Assembly (NCBI RefSeq): GCF_000981585.1
Contig: NZ_LN831776.1
Coordinates: 6,741,187-6,805,186, forward strand
Source: Paenibacillus riograndensis SBR5
Lineage (GTDB): Bacteria > Bacillota > Bacilli > Paenibacillales > Paenibacillaceae
Reading direction: 5' to 3'
Length of the DNA: 64,000 nucleotides
The notes beneath the pieces are model-generated. The model did no database searches. It was given only the letters and a program-made list of their open reading frames with translations, and was not told the DNA's origin. This document shows positions 26,476-36,136 of the stretch, piece by piece. Within the stretch, counting starts at the first letter, position 1. Every line of letters begins with the position of its first letter. The position numbers and the translations under genes were made by a program.

Positions 26476-27612
26476 TTAAGGTTTAACGGCATTACGGATG
26501 GCTTCAACCTCGGAGGTTTCCATGCCCATTGCGTTGTCGACCGTAATTTCCTTGTTGATCAGCTTTTGCTTCACTTCTTCCACTTTGGCCTGCAGGTCTG
26601 CAGGGAATACATTCTTGTAAATGTCGTTCTCAGCGATGCCTACGCCATCTTCCACAAAGCCCAGCACATCGCGTTTGCCCATCTCCAGCGTGCCGTCCTG
26701 CAGTTTTTTCACTGCGCCGAGAATGGCCATATCGATCTTTTTAATAGCGGAGGTGACAATCAGATTGGCTTTTTCACTATCCGTGTCCTTGAGCAGCATT
26801 GCCTGGTCGGAATCGACGCCGATCGCGTATTTGGTCTTCTCCTTCGCTGCATCAAAAATGCCAAGCCCCGTGCCGCCAGCGACGTTGAAAATCACATCCA
26901 CGCCCGAGTTGTACTGGATCAGCGACAATTCCTTGCCCTTCGCCGGGTTCACAAAGTCGCCCGCATACGATACGGCCACCTTCACATCGGGATCTACATA
27001 CTGCGCTCCCTGAATGTAGCCGACGAGGAAGGCGTTGATTCCGGGAATATCCATCCCGCCCACGAATCCGATCACGTTCTCCTTGTTGGCATTTGGCATA
27101 TCGGATTGTGTAGCAAGCGCCGCTACCGCTCCTGCCAGGAATGAAACCTCATTGGTCGAATAGGACATGTTGTACATATTCTTCGGTGCTTCTTCGATGT
27201 CGGTGTCGTAGTTGATGAATTTTTTGTCCGGATTTGCTTCCGCTGTCGCATTGAACATTTCGGTAATTTCCGATCCGCCGGAGATCACAACATCCCAGTC
27301 TTCAGCAGCGATATCGTTAAAAGTCGGCTCCCATTTCGTCTTGTCCGCGCCCATTTCCACGACTTTCGTCTCCGCGCCAAGCTCGTCCTTCACCTTTTGC
27401 AGGCCGCTGTTGGCTGCATCAAAAAACGACTTATCCCCCAGTGTTCCCGGAATCAGCAGCACAACCTTCAGCTTGTCTCCTGCAGCAGCTTCTCCGCCCT
27501 CCGCATTCGTTCCCGTATTGGCAGCATTTCCTTTGCCGGACGAATTGCTTCCGCAGGCCGTAACCAGTACCATTACCGCCAGCAGCAATAAAGCGAGCAC
27601 ATTCTTTTTCAT
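26476..27612 (-). CDS. BMP-family nucleoside-binding lipoprotein (BmpA/NupN-like)
   Basis: A 378-residue receptor. The signal peptide MKKNVLALLLLAVMVLVTAC ends in the lipobox VTACG. The mature part has KVVLLIPGTLGDKSFFDAAN, the Bmp/Med family start, and GFVGGMDIPGINAFLVGYIQG. Homologues bind purine or general nucleosides. The ATG at 27612 gives a standard signal peptide. A GTG four codons upstream is possible, but AGGGG lies too close to it. It is the first gene of the import/hydrolysis operon. Confidence 0.92.
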   Translation of the reverse strand: MKKNVLALLLLAVMVLVTACGSNSSGKGNAANTGTNAEGGEAAAGDKLKVVLLIPGTLGDKSFFDAANSGLQKVKDELGAETKVVEMGADKTKWEPTFNDIAAEDWDVVISGGSEITEMFNATAEANPDKKFINYDTDIEEAPKNMYNMSYSTNEVSFLAGAVAALATQSDMPNANKENVIGFVGGMDIPGINAFLVGYIQGAQYVDPDVKVAVSYAGDFVNPAKGKELSLIQYNSGVDVIFNVAGGTGLGIFDAAKEKTKYAIGVDSDQAMLLKDTDSEKANLIVTSAIKKIDMAILGAVKKLQDGTLEMGKRDVLGFVEDGVGIAENDIYKNVFPADLQAKVEEVKQKLINKEITVDNAMGMETSEVEAIRNAVKP

Positions 27613-27938
27613 TGTTAAGTTCACACCCCTGTTTGTATTGGATTAACGCTGAACAAATAGCATAATGTCCCAATTGCACGTTTTGTTAACCGGGCAGCAG
27701 GAAACAGCATTCATGAAAGACGGTTGAAATTCTGAAAATTAGCAAATCACTATGAAAAACAAACATTACGTGTTACATTTCCACCTTAAACCGGGCAAAT
27801 TCCGAACAAGATGGCCAGTCTAGTTGTGAATCTTCGGTTTAATTGATAAGATCATAACAAATGAAAACATAAATATTTATATATTTTCGGTCAACTTTTT
27901 GTACGATTCGGCTAAAAGACAATAAACGGAGGTTCATC
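27613..27938. other. Divergent promoter region
   Basis: This 326-bp AT-rich gap separates the minus-strand nucleoside operon from the plus-strand AraC gene and must hold both promoters. I could not pick a confident -35/-10 pair or a purine riboswitch. Confidence 0.5.
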
Positions 27939-28694
27939 ATGGATCGGGTCCTATATATTGTAAATGCAGAGCATGAAGCGAATACTTATATTCCGCCGCA
28001 TCAGCATGAATGTTTTGAGCTGGTCTATTATATCCACGGTCATGGGACTACGAGTATTGGACCGCGCAGCTTTCATTTCCGCCCCTTCACCTTTGCCCTG
28101 ATCCCGCCCAATTTCAAGCATGACGAAAATCATCAGCCCAGCCCGGAGGTTCTCTTCGTTGGCTTCCACTGCGGAAATCCGATTATCAATACACTGTCCG
28201 GTGTCTACGATGACGATAAGGAACATACCGTGCTGCAAACACTGCTGCGGATGAACGAAGAGTTCAAGCGCAAGCGCGACGGGTTCGCCGAGCTGCTGAA
28301 TCTGCAGATGAGCGAAGTCACTGTGTATCTCCAGCGGCTGCTTGCCGCGTCGGATTTTCATTCTCCGGCAGAAGACCAAATGCAGTATGTACTGAATTAT
28401 ATGAATGAGCATTACCGCCACAAGCTTTCGATCACATCGCTGGCTGAAATGTCCGGTTACAGCTATGACCGGTTCCGGCATCTGTTCAAGGAAAGATTTG
28501 GCCATTCCCCTCACCGTTATCTTTTACTGAAGCGCCTGGATTATGCCAAATCCCTGCTGCTGCATACCCAAATGCATATCTCCGGGGTATCTGCGGCTGC
28601 CGGGTTCGTGAACGATGCCCAATTCTGCAATATGTTCAAAAGAGAGATCGGCCTCTCCCCGCGCACTTTTCGCCTCCAGAGCAAGGTCAAATAG
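27939..28694 (+). CDS. AraC-family transcriptional regulator with cupin-type sensor
   Basis: A 251-residue regulator. The N-terminal cupin-like domain includes the His-rich YIPPHQHECFELVYYIHGHG, expected to bind a small ligand. The C-terminal two-helix-turn-helix domain (about 155-250) contains LAEMSGYSYDRFRHLFKERF and FVNDAQFCNMFKREIGLSP. ACGGAGG precedes the ATG. It is divergent from the nucleoside importer operon, which it may control, or it may work with the larger AraC protein just downstream. Confidence 0.92.
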   Translation: MDRVLYIVNAEHEANTYIPPHQHECFELVYYIHGHGTTSIGPRSFHFRPFTFALIPPNFKHDENHQPSPEVLFVGFHCGNPIINTLSGVYDDDKEHTVLQTLLRMNEEFKRKRDGFAELLNLQMSEVTVYLQRLLAASDFHSPAEDQMQYVLNYMNEHYRHKLSITSLAEMSGYSYDRFRHLFKERFGHSPHRYLLLKRLDYAKSLLLHTQMHISGVSAAAGFVNDAQFCNMFKREIGLSPRTFRLQSKVK

Positions 28695-28867
28695 CAGCTT
28701 TTGTGCATAAATGTTGGATTTGTTCACTCCCCTGAACGCCGTCCTGTGCACTATTCTCATGTTGCTCCACTGTTCTGTTCACGGTGTGAAGCTTATACTG
28801 ATACTATGAACAATAGAGAACAGCCGTGACCGTACATCCGCGTACACAGAGAATTAGGGGGATGCTT

Positions 28868-31099
28868 ATGAGACTGAACAAGGCCGGCAATAAAAGAGCG
28901 CTGTACAGCAGAATATTGGTCAGTATGACGTTATGTGTGTCCTTAACCTTTCTTGCTTCCACCATCCTCTATTACAACTATTATATTGGCGTAGAAAAAA
29001 CGCAGGCTTTCCGCTCCGACCTCGGCAATCTCACGCAAACGAGCAAAGAGGTGGTCAACATGACCGATGCGGCGCAATCGCTTTCATTCCAGATCTACCG
29101 CAACAGCACCGTTTCCAAAATTGTGTTCTACGACAAGCCGGATATCTATGATGTCACGGCTGCCATGTCCGAACTGGGGAATTACCTCAGCTCCATGCCA
29201 TACATTGAATCCATCTATGTCTACAATCCCAAAAGCGCCAGGTTGTACATCGCCTCCTCCCACGGCCAGAACGGCGTCTTTACCGAGCAGGAGCTGGTGG
29301 ACAGAAATATCCTGGATATTCTGAACCACTACCAGGAATACAAGCCGTTCACACCCATTCCGCGCGTGTATTCCAATGGTGCTGCGGAGAACGGTCAGGT
29401 CCGGGCTTATACCTTCCTGTGCTACGATGCGATTGGCTGGGACAGGGCCATTAATTCAGCCGTAATTGTCAACATTTCCGCTCCCTGGATTAACAAAGAA
29501 ATCACCAGTCCCGTGGACTCCAAGAGCGACACTTTTATTCTTGCCGATCAGGGCAAGCTGCTGTCTGTGGACAGTCTGGAACCACACGGCTTGTCTCCGC
29601 TGGAAGCAGCTTGGGTCCAGCAGCGGATTCAGGGCCGGGAGGCCGGTTATTTTATCGGTGAATTCGGCGGGGTCAACTCACTGATCTCTTATACGGCGCC
29701 GGATGATCTTAGCTGGCAGTATGTGCGCATCACACCGTATGACATCATCACCAGACAGACCAACAGCATCCGCAACGCCACCCTGCTGATTGCTGCGCTG
29801 ATTTTCGTAGGAGGCCTGGCCTTTTCCTGGCTCATGTCGCGCCGGGTGTATCTGCCGATTAGCCGGATTGTCCGGGAGATGAATATTCTCGAAGGCGAGA
29901 AACGCGACAGCATGTTCACCATCCGGCAAAATACGCTGCGCGATCTGATTCTCGGCCTCAAGCCGCTGCAATCCATCCAGCAGGTCGAGAAGCTGCGGCA
30001 GCTCGGCATTCATTTTACCTTCGACGATGATTACCGTTTGATTCTGCTGCGGATTGACAATTACCAGGAGTTCCGAGAGTCCCGCTCCTCGTATCTGCTT
30101 GCCTATAAGTTCGCCATTATGAACATCGCTTCAGAGATTTGCGGCCAGACCTACCGCGTAGAGACGGTAGATATGAATGATGACGGCATCCTGGTGCTTC
30201 TGAATATTGTGGACGCCAAGGAATACACGGACACAGAACTGATTGAGACGCTGCTCCGCCAGATTCAGCAGGCCTGCTCCGATTATTTGAAGGTCAGCCT
30301 GACGCTTGCCTACAGCCATATTGACCACAATCCCGTGCAGCTGCATCAGCTCTACAAGCAGGTTAGAGAAGCATCGAACCACAGATTGTTCTTCGGCCAT
30401 GGCTGCATCATCAGCGCCCAGTACATCTGTGCCCTTCAAGCTAACATTTATCACTACCCTACCGAAAAAGAGAAAAAGCTCACCGATGCGCTGATGAGCG
30501 GCAAAATCGACGAGGCCCGGGAGCAGTTCAGCAGCATTATCCGGGAGACGGCAGACTATCCGTTTCCATCGGTGCAGCTGGCTGTATCCCGGCTCAGTGT
30601 GACGATCAAGGAGATCCTCATCAACATCCAAAAACGTAACCGTTTACACAATGATGGGACTGCTGAGCTGCCCGCTTTGGATTCGGTCGAAACCGTTGAC
30701 GCGCTGGAGCAGGCCTTTTTCGCTCTCTTTAGTGAAATGCACGAACAGCTGGCCGAGAAAAAAAACTCCAAGCAGCATGACCTGGTCCGCCAGATCAATC
30801 AAAAGATCAACGAAGCTTATATGGAGCCGAGTCTAAGCCTGAACCAGATTGCTGATGAACTGAATATGTCACCGATTTACATCAGCCGCCTCTATAAGCA
30901 GCAGACGCTGACCAGTATCGTGGATGTCATTCTGGAGGTGCGGATGCGCGAGGTCTGCAGCCTGCTCGAGAATACCGGTCTGCCGGTGACCACCATCGCC
31001 GAACGCTGCGGCTTCACCAGCAGCTCCTACCTGCACCGGATGTTCAAGCGCAGCTTCGGCACAACGCCCACCGACTATCGGCGTTCCAGGCAGGCATAG
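28868..31099 (+). CDS. Membrane-anchored AraC-family regulator (one-component sensor)
   Basis: A 743-residue protein. AGGGGG lies 6 bases before the ATG at 28868, preferred over an upstream GTG at 28826. A first transmembrane helix (about 15-38) precedes an extracellular domain of about 270 residues. A second helix near residue 310 contains LLIAALIFVGGLAFSWLMS and leads into an SRRVYLPISRIV HAMP-like segment. The central cytoplasmic part is poorly conserved. The C-terminal 100 residues are an AraC DNA-binding domain (INQIADELNMSPIYISRLYK-like, then AERCGFTSSSYLHRMFKRSF). Such proteins in Paenibacillus usually sit beside Lpl/Ytc-type sugar importers, and one is encoded 2.4 kb downstream. Confidence 0.9.
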   Translation: MRLNKAGNKRALYSRILVSMTLCVSLTFLASTILYYNYYIGVEKTQAFRSDLGNLTQTSKEVVNMTDAAQSLSFQIYRNSTVSKIVFYDKPDIYDVTAAMSELGNYLSSMPYIESIYVYNPKSARLYIASSHGQNGVFTEQELVDRNILDILNHYQEYKPFTPIPRVYSNGAAENGQVRAYTFLCYDAIGWDRAINSAVIVNISAPWINKEITSPVDSKSDTFILADQGKLLSVDSLEPHGLSPLEAAWVQQRIQGREAGYFIGEFGGVNSLISYTAPDDLSWQYVRITPYDIITRQTNSIRNATLLIAALIFVGGLAFSWLMSRRVYLPISRIVREMNILEGEKRDSMFTIRQNTLRDLILGLKPLQSIQQVEKLRQLGIHFTFDDDYRLILLRIDNYQEFRESRSSYLLAYKFAIMNIASEICGQTYRVETVDMNDDGILVLLNIVDAKEYTDTELIETLLRQIQQACSDYLKVSLTLAYSHIDHNPVQLHQLYKQVREASNHRLFFGHGCIISAQYICALQANIYHYPTEKEKKLTDALMSGKIDEAREQFSSIIRETADYPFPSVQLAVSRLSVTIKEILINIQKRNRLHNDGTAELPALDSVETVDALEQAFFALFSEMHEQLAEKKNSKQHDLVRQINQKINEAYMEPSLSLNQIADELNMSPIYISRLYKQQTLTSIVDVILEVRMREVCSLLENTGLPVTTIAERCGFTSSSYLHRMFKRSFGTTPTDYRRSRQA

Positions 31100-31108
31100 T
31101 GTCATCTT

Positions 31109-31132
31109 AAGACACCCCATTAGGGTTGTCTT
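31109..31132 (+). terminator. Hairpin after the membrane AraC gene
   Basis: Stem AAGACA-CCC/GGG-TGTCTT with a 4-base loop and one mismatch, 10 bases after the stop, followed by TGTATTATT. Confidence 0.65.
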
Positions 31133-31140
31133 TGTATTAT

Positions 31141-31170
31141 TAGGTCAACCAGAAACTACTGGTTGGCCTA
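31141..31170 (+). terminator. Second terminator hairpin
   Basis: A 12-bp stem with one G-U pair (31141-31152 with 31159-31170), followed by a T-rich tail. It separates the AraC gene from the sigma-factor operon. Confidence 0.7.
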
Positions 31171-31302
31171 TTCTTGTATGTGTTTTAATTTAGTTAAAAA
31201 AAATCAATCGTTTTGACGGTCAGCTCCGTCTTACTTGTGAAAACATATTTTGGGGCGACTTCTTCCATAGTGAGGCACAAACAAGGAAGAGGGGGGTGTT
31301 GA

Positions 31303-31812
31303 ATGGTGGAGAACATAATGAACAAGGCCAATACAGCGGATCTTGCGCTGATGGATGAAGAGGTATTCTTTCAGCGGCTTGCGGGCGAGCACCGGAAACT
31401 GTATGCGATCGCGTACAGCTATCTGCGTTCCGAGGCGGATGCCCTGGAAGCGGTGCAGGAAGCGTCGTGCCGGGCCTGGATGAAGCGCAAAAAGCTCAAA
31501 AACGAGCAGGCCTTCACGCCCTGGCTAATCCGGATTACCATCAACTGCTGCATGGATGAGCTGCGGCGCAAAAAGCGCGTCTTTCCGGCGGAGAAGCTGG
31601 AGGAGAAGGAAACCCAGGAGATGAGGAGCAGCGACCGGCTCGATCTGGAGCGGGCGATGAACCGGATGAAGCCGAAATACCGGCATGTCGTGATGCTCAA
31701 ATATTACCAGGATATGACGAGTGCCGAAATTGCCAAGGTGCTGAACAAGCCCGAAGGCACGATCAAAACCTGGCTGCGCGAAGGACTCAAGCAGTTGCGG
31801 AACTATTTGTGA
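31303..31812 (+). CDS. ECF-type RNA polymerase sigma factor
   Basis: A 169-residue extracytoplasmic-function sigma factor. Region 2 includes KLYAIAYSYLRSEADALEAV and PWLIRITINCCMDELRRKKR. Region 4 includes YRHVVMLKYYQDMTSAEIAK and KPEGTIKTWLREGLKQLR. A GAGGGGGG site precedes the ATG at 31303. An internal ATG at 31318 has GGTGGAG and is an alternative. The next gene encodes its likely membrane anti-sigma factor. No clear ECF-type promoter was identified upstream. Confidence 0.94.
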   Translation: MVENIMNKANTADLALMDEEVFFQRLAGEHRKLYAIAYSYLRSEADALEAVQEASCRAWMKRKKLKNEQAFTPWLIRITINCCMDELRRKKRVFPAEKLEEKETQEMRSSDRLDLERAMNRMKPKYRHVVMLKYYQDMTSAEIAKVLNKPEGTIKTWLREGLKQLRNYL

Positions 31813-31832
31813 ACATGCGGGAGGTGGCTGAA

Positions 31833-33353
31833 ATGTCTGAGAAAGAAGAGCGCATCCTGAAGCAGGATGCCCAGGAGGTCAATCTAAATGCGGAGACGAT
31901 TCGGGAAATGAAAATATTTAATGCAATGCGTAACGGAGTAGCGCAGGGAAAAAAACGCAGCAAGCGGCGTTTCTATTCTTACGGAGCGGGGGCGGTACTG
32001 GCCGCGGCGGCAGCCGTCTTTCTGATCTTCTTCCCCATCGGCCTGCCAGCCGGAGGTACGGACGATTTCGACCCCGGCGGTTCAGTGCAGGCGGCCAGCA
32101 CCAAAAGCTGGGATGACTTTGCGGCCTATCGCAACCAGCCATTACACAATCGGCTGGTTGCCGACATACTGGAACGGGATCTGATTAAGCCCGTCCGTCA
32201 AAGCGCGACAAACAAAGGATACCGCATGGATGTGGACGGCGCCGTCACGGATGGCCGTAAAGTGTATATCCTGTTCAGCGTGCACAACGATACGGATAAA
32301 GAAATCACACCCGCGGATACGAAAATTCAATTCGGGGATTTCGAGGTTCCATATCCGCATCGAGGCGCAGCCCTGGAAATGGCTTACGATAGTGAATCCC
32401 GGATTCCGCCCGGCCAAAGCAAGGATTATATTTATTCCACCAACTATCCGGGATCCATCGCCTATTCCAAGGATGTGAAGTTCACTCTGATCCTCACCGA
32501 AACGTCCGACCAGGCGCTCGCTTCCAGCAGCAACAAGTACCGGACCGGCCTGGAGGTATCGTTCGAGCTTGATCCGGCCAGATTCAAGGACCAAGAGCAT
32601 ACACTGCCTGTGGATCGCACGCTGACGGTGGACGGTCAAAAGATCAAAGTGCTCCAGGTGGAGTATACTCCGCTTAATACCTATGTCGATCTGGAATATG
32701 ACAAGGCGAATACCAAACGGATTTTCAGCCTGCTTAATCCGGTTCTGATCGCAACCACCGGGAGTCAAACCGATAAATTGGTTTATCCGGGCAGAATCAC
32801 GGCCGATAATTCCGAGGTGTACAAAGACCAATCGCAGGCAACGCTGGTGTTCAAGCATACCGGGCTTAACCAGCCGGATTCCGCCTCGCTGAAGATTGCC
32901 GGCATCTCGGCTCTGGAGCCGGACCGCATGAAATTTGTGATCGATCTGAACAAGCAGCAAGTTATTGAAGCCCCGACAAACGATTGGGAAATTGTCACAT
33001 CCAAGCAAGAGCATAATGCAACAGAGGCAGAGATTCTGCTCCGGCGCAAAGTGACCAACCTGTTTTATTATACCGATTCGCAAGGGGCGGTGCAGGCGGA
33101 GTACATCGGCGCAAGCCTGGCCGACAAATTTACCGATGCGAAGGGCCAGGTGCATGAAAGAACGAATCGGGAAACTGCACTACACAATTTCGGCGGCACC
33201 ACGACCTCTAGTGATGGTACGGGTATGGATGAGATGAGTTTATTTTTTGACAGTCAAGCTGCAGATTACCCGCAGCCGCTTACCCTATCAGTTGAACGCA
33301 TCTGGAATCCAATTTTGGAGACGCAAAGTATCGAGTTGTTCTCAAAGAAATAA
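31833..33353 (+). CDS. DUF4179-type putative anti-sigma factor
   Basis: A 506-residue single-pass membrane protein. About 45 cytoplasmic residues precede the helix YGAGAVLAAAAAVFLIFFP, and a large extracytoplasmic part (about 430 residues) follows with DUF4179-like beta-rich sequence. GGGAGGTG lies 6 bases before the ATG at 31833. The preceding sigma gene stops 20 bp earlier, and the frame remains open into that gene. The position directly after an ECF sigma gene is characteristic. It should hold the sigma factor at the membrane until an envelope signal releases it (inference). Confidence 0.85.
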   Translation: MSEKEERILKQDAQEVNLNAETIREMKIFNAMRNGVAQGKKRSKRRFYSYGAGAVLAAAAAVFLIFFPIGLPAGGTDDFDPGGSVQAASTKSWDDFAAYRNQPLHNRLVADILERDLIKPVRQSATNKGYRMDVDGAVTDGRKVYILFSVHNDTDKEITPADTKIQFGDFEVPYPHRGAALEMAYDSESRIPPGQSKDYIYSTNYPGSIAYSKDVKFTLILTETSDQALASSSNKYRTGLEVSFELDPARFKDQEHTLPVDRTLTVDGQKIKVLQVEYTPLNTYVDLEYDKANTKRIFSLLNPVLIATTGSQTDKLVYPGRITADNSEVYKDQSQATLVFKHTGLNQPDSASLKIAGISALEPDRMKFVIDLNKQQVIEAPTNDWEIVTSKQEHNATEAEILLRRKVTNLFYYTDSQGAVQAEYIGASLADKFTDAKGQVHERTNRETALHNFGGTTTSSDGTGMDEMSLFFDSQAADYPQPLTLSVERIWNPILETQSIELFSKK

Positions 33354-33355
33354 AA

Positions 33356-33392
33356 GCGAGCGATAGCGGCCGGAAGTCCAAACATTCCCTGG
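33356..33392. repeat. Second copy of the dispersed element at 22653-22772
   Basis: GCGATAGCGGC followed by GGAAGTCCAAACATTCCC matches the inverse of the left arm at 22653 with about one mismatch in 25 bases. It begins a few bases after the anti-sigma stop codon. Confidence 0.65.
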
Positions 33393-33445
33393 AGTTACGG
33401 CCAGCACCTAACAGGGACTTTCCAGCTTCATCTACACAACAAGAA

Positions 33446-33472
33446 GCCCCGCCAGCCAACAGCTTGCGGGGC
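33446..33472 (-). terminator. Terminator of the Lpl-type importer operon
   Basis: GCCCCGC/GCGGGGC stem. On the minus strand it is followed by TTCTTGTT, 8 bp beyond the binding-protein stop. Confidence 0.8.
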
Positions 33473-33479
33473 AACTCCC

Positions 33480-35078
33480 TTACTTAATTCCTTTTTCAGC
33501 AGTATAAGTGTTCCACTGCTTCGTCCATTCAGCCTGAATCTTGTCCAGACCCGCCTGTTTGGCCTTCTGCATGAAGGTTTCCAGCCCTTTGTCCACATCC
33601 GCTACCAGTCCCGCTTCCAGCGGAAACAGGTACTGCTTCTCTACCTGCTCCAGGGCGGCTTTCTCTGCCTGATAGGAGGTGTAGTCCTCGGCGAATCCCA
33701 GGAACAGGTCCGGCTTCTGGATCTTGTCCAGCTCCTCAAAAATCGCCTTTACCCCGTCAAAGCCCTTGTCGAACAGCATGAATTCCGGATTTCTCCACGC
33801 CCAGCCGTTCATGCCTTCGCGGGTGAAGCCATTGGATGTGCTCGTGCCGACCAGCTTGTAATAGCCGTCCTCCACCGTGTAGTTCTTGCCTTCAATTCCG
33901 TATTGCGTCAACTGGTTATACCGTTTGTCCAGAACCAGCTTCTGATAGAAAGCGAGTGCCCGCTCGGGATTTTTGCTGCTCTTCGGAATCGCAAAACCAT
34001 TGTGTATAGGATGTACGGGTGTTGCATAACCTGTGGTTTTGCCGAACGGATAGTAGGCCAGCTCCCAATCGGGATGTGTGGTGCTGATCTTCATCTTCAT
34101 GTCATTATAGCGCGTCGGGTTATCCCCGAACATGCTGGCTGCTTTGCCGGAAGTAATCGGGTCCTGCATCGTATCCTTGATATTCAGCACATTTTTCGGA
34201 ATAAAGCCTTTGTCTGCCCAGCGCTTCATGGTTTTCAGCTCTTCTTTTTGCTCATCAGAACCCCAGTAGGAGTACACTGTAGTAGGTGATTCATACTTCA
34301 CGCCCATGCCGTACGGCAGAGCGCCAACCATTTTGTTCAGCTCGGTATAAATGTAATGAAGATTGTTGCCGATATCACTGTTCAGGGACATCGGCATCAA
34401 ATCCGGCTCGTTTTTGGCAATGCCGTCCATATAGGCTTCATAGCTGGCCAGATCCGTTGGGGCTGGAAGATTATATTTCTTGCGCAGATCCTCACGGTAT
34501 ACAAAACCGTTGGTCACATATTCTTTATAGGTTGCGGGAACGGTGTAGATTTTGCCGTCCACCTTCACATCTTCCCACATGCTTTCAGGAACGAATTTCT
34601 GCAGCTCCGGAGCAGCTTTGGGCAGCAGATCATCCAGCGGCAGGAAGGCGCCCCGTTTGGCATAGGATTGGTACTGGGTCCAGTCCGCTGTAAAAATCAG
34701 ATCAATCGCCTGGCCCGAAGACAGCAGCAGCTTGTATTTCTGATCCCAGTCCGTCCAGCTCGTATAGTTGAACTTCACGGTAGCATTCAGTTCCTCCTGG
34801 GCCATCTTGTTGATTTCATCCTGAATGACCGGCAGATCCTTGGGAGCGTCGCCAAGCATGTAGAACTGCAGCTCCACCTTCTTCGAGGTGTCGATTCCGG
34901 TGTCCGCTGCGGCTGCGGCGTTACCCTCTGTTTTCACGGCAGTATTACTCCCGCCCTCTGTCCCCGCGCTGTCTTTGTTCCCGTTACTGTTATTGCCGCC
35001 GCATCCCGCAAGAAGCGAAAGGGCCAGCGCAGCCGTTGTAAGCGCTGCCAGTGTTTTTCTGCCTGTTGCCTTTTTCAT
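33480..35078 (-). CDS. Extracellular solute-binding lipoprotein, LplA/YtcQ-like
   Basis: A 532-residue binding protein. The signal peptide ends in the lipobox SLLAGCG, followed by an Asn/Gly/Ser-rich linker. The mature protein starts with VELQFYMLGDAPKDLPVIQD and contains FNYTSWTDWDQKYKLLLSSG, typical of the large Paenibacillus family 1 receptors that import oligosaccharides. It is third in an LplB-LplC-receptor operon. No glycoside hydrolase is adjacent, so the sugar is unknown. A well-spaced AGGAGG-like site precedes the ATG. Confidence 0.92.
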   Translation of the reverse strand: MKKATGRKTLAALTTAALALSLLAGCGGNNSNGNKDSAGTEGGSNTAVKTEGNAAAAADTGIDTSKKVELQFYMLGDAPKDLPVIQDEINKMAQEELNATVKFNYTSWTDWDQKYKLLLSSGQAIDLIFTADWTQYQSYAKRGAFLPLDDLLPKAAPELQKFVPESMWEDVKVDGKIYTVPATYKEYVTNGFVYREDLRKKYNLPAPTDLASYEAYMDGIAKNEPDLMPMSLNSDIGNNLHYIYTELNKMVGALPYGMGVKYESPTTVYSYWGSDEQKEELKTMKRWADKGFIPKNVLNIKDTMQDPITSGKAASMFGDNPTRYNDMKMKISTTHPDWELAYYPFGKTTGYATPVHPIHNGFAIPKSSKNPERALAFYQKLVLDKRYNQLTQYGIEGKNYTVEDGYYKLVGTSTSNGFTREGMNGWAWRNPEFMLFDKGFDGVKAIFEELDKIQKPDLFLGFAEDYTSYQAEKAALEQVEKQYLFPLEAGLVADVDKGLETFMQKAKQAGLDKIQAEWTKQWNTYTAEKGIK

Positions 35079-35206
35079 ATGAACCCTCCTAAACGTTTTG
35101 TAAGCCTAGCTCCCTGAATTCACCTCGTACAAAACTGCCCTCATCTTGTAACTCTATGTTAGCCGAATAACAAAAGCCCGGTAATGGTGCTTTCTGCCAT
35201 ACGGTT

Positions 35207-36124
35207 CTAACCTTTTACAGCCCCGATCGTCAGTCCCTTCACAAAATAGCGCTGGATGAACGGGTACAAAAACAAAATAGGTCCGGTAACAATGATAGCC
35301 ATCGCCATCTTGGTCGATTCGGTAGGCAAATCGCTGCCCAGGCTGACACCGGTACCTGCGCCCATATTGGCTATGAAAGCCGCCGAATTGATGACATTGT
35401 ACAAATGGAACTGCAGCTGGTACTTATGGGGGTCATTAATGAACAGTGAAGACGAGAACCAATCGTTCCAGTAGGCCAGAGCGAGGAAGAGGCCAACCGT
35501 GGCGATGCCGGGCATCGACAGCTGGAGCACAATCCTCCAATAGATTTTGAAGTCACCGGCCCCATCGATCTTGGCGGATTCGAACAGCTCCTCAGGGACG
35601 GCGGAACGGATGAAATTCTTCATCAGAATAATCAGGAACGGCGTCATCAGCCCCGGAAAAATCAGCGCACCGTACGAATCAGTGAGATGCAGATATTTGG
35701 TCATCATAATGTACCAGGGCACCAGTCCCCCGCCGAACAGGGTAGTGAAGTAAATGTAGAATGAGAAAGTATTGCGGTATTTAAAATCCTTGCGGGCCAG
35801 CACATAACCGGCCATCGTCATAAAAAACAGCCCCAGTGTCGTGCCCGTCACCGTTGTAAACAGCGTAACGCCATATGCCCGCAGCACCTCGTCCGGGAAG
35901 GTGAACACTGTTTTGTACCCCTCCAGCGAGAATTGCGCCGGTATCAGATGATACCCGTCCTTAATAATCGAATCATTGGCCGTCAAGGAAGCCGAAATAA
36001 TCAGCAGGAACGGGACCAGACAGGCCAGCGAGCCGAGAATGATAACCGTGTAGGCAAGCCCCTGCAGCAGCCTTGTATAATGATCGTCTTTGATATGCAT
36101 GCTCTTTTTCTCCTTCCGTATCAT
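35207..36124 (-). CDS. Sugar ABC importer permease, LplC/YtcP-like
   Basis: A 305-residue permease with six helices, the EAA loop ELFESAKIDGAGDFKIYWRI and the typical C-terminal end QRYFVKGLTIGAVKG. The ATG at 36124 has AGGAG upstream. An internal ATG at 36100 also has AAGGAG and would give a 297-residue protein. It starts 12 bp after the LplB stop. Confidence 0.93.
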   Translation of the reverse strand: MIRKEKKSMHIKDDHYTRLLQGLAYTVIILGSLACLVPFLLIISASLTANDSIIKDGYHLIPAQFSLEGYKTVFTFPDEVLRAYGVTLFTTVTGTTLGLFFMTMAGYVLARKDFKYRNTFSFYIYFTTLFGGGLVPWYIMMTKYLHLTDSYGALIFPGLMTPFLIILMKNFIRSAVPEELFESAKIDGAGDFKIYWRIVLQLSMPGIATVGLFLALAYWNDWFSSSLFINDPHKYQLQFHLYNVINSAAFIANMGAGTGVSLGSDLPTESTKMAMAIIVTGPILFLYPFIQRYFVKGLTIGAVKG

Positions 36125-36136
36125 GTCCGGCAGCTC

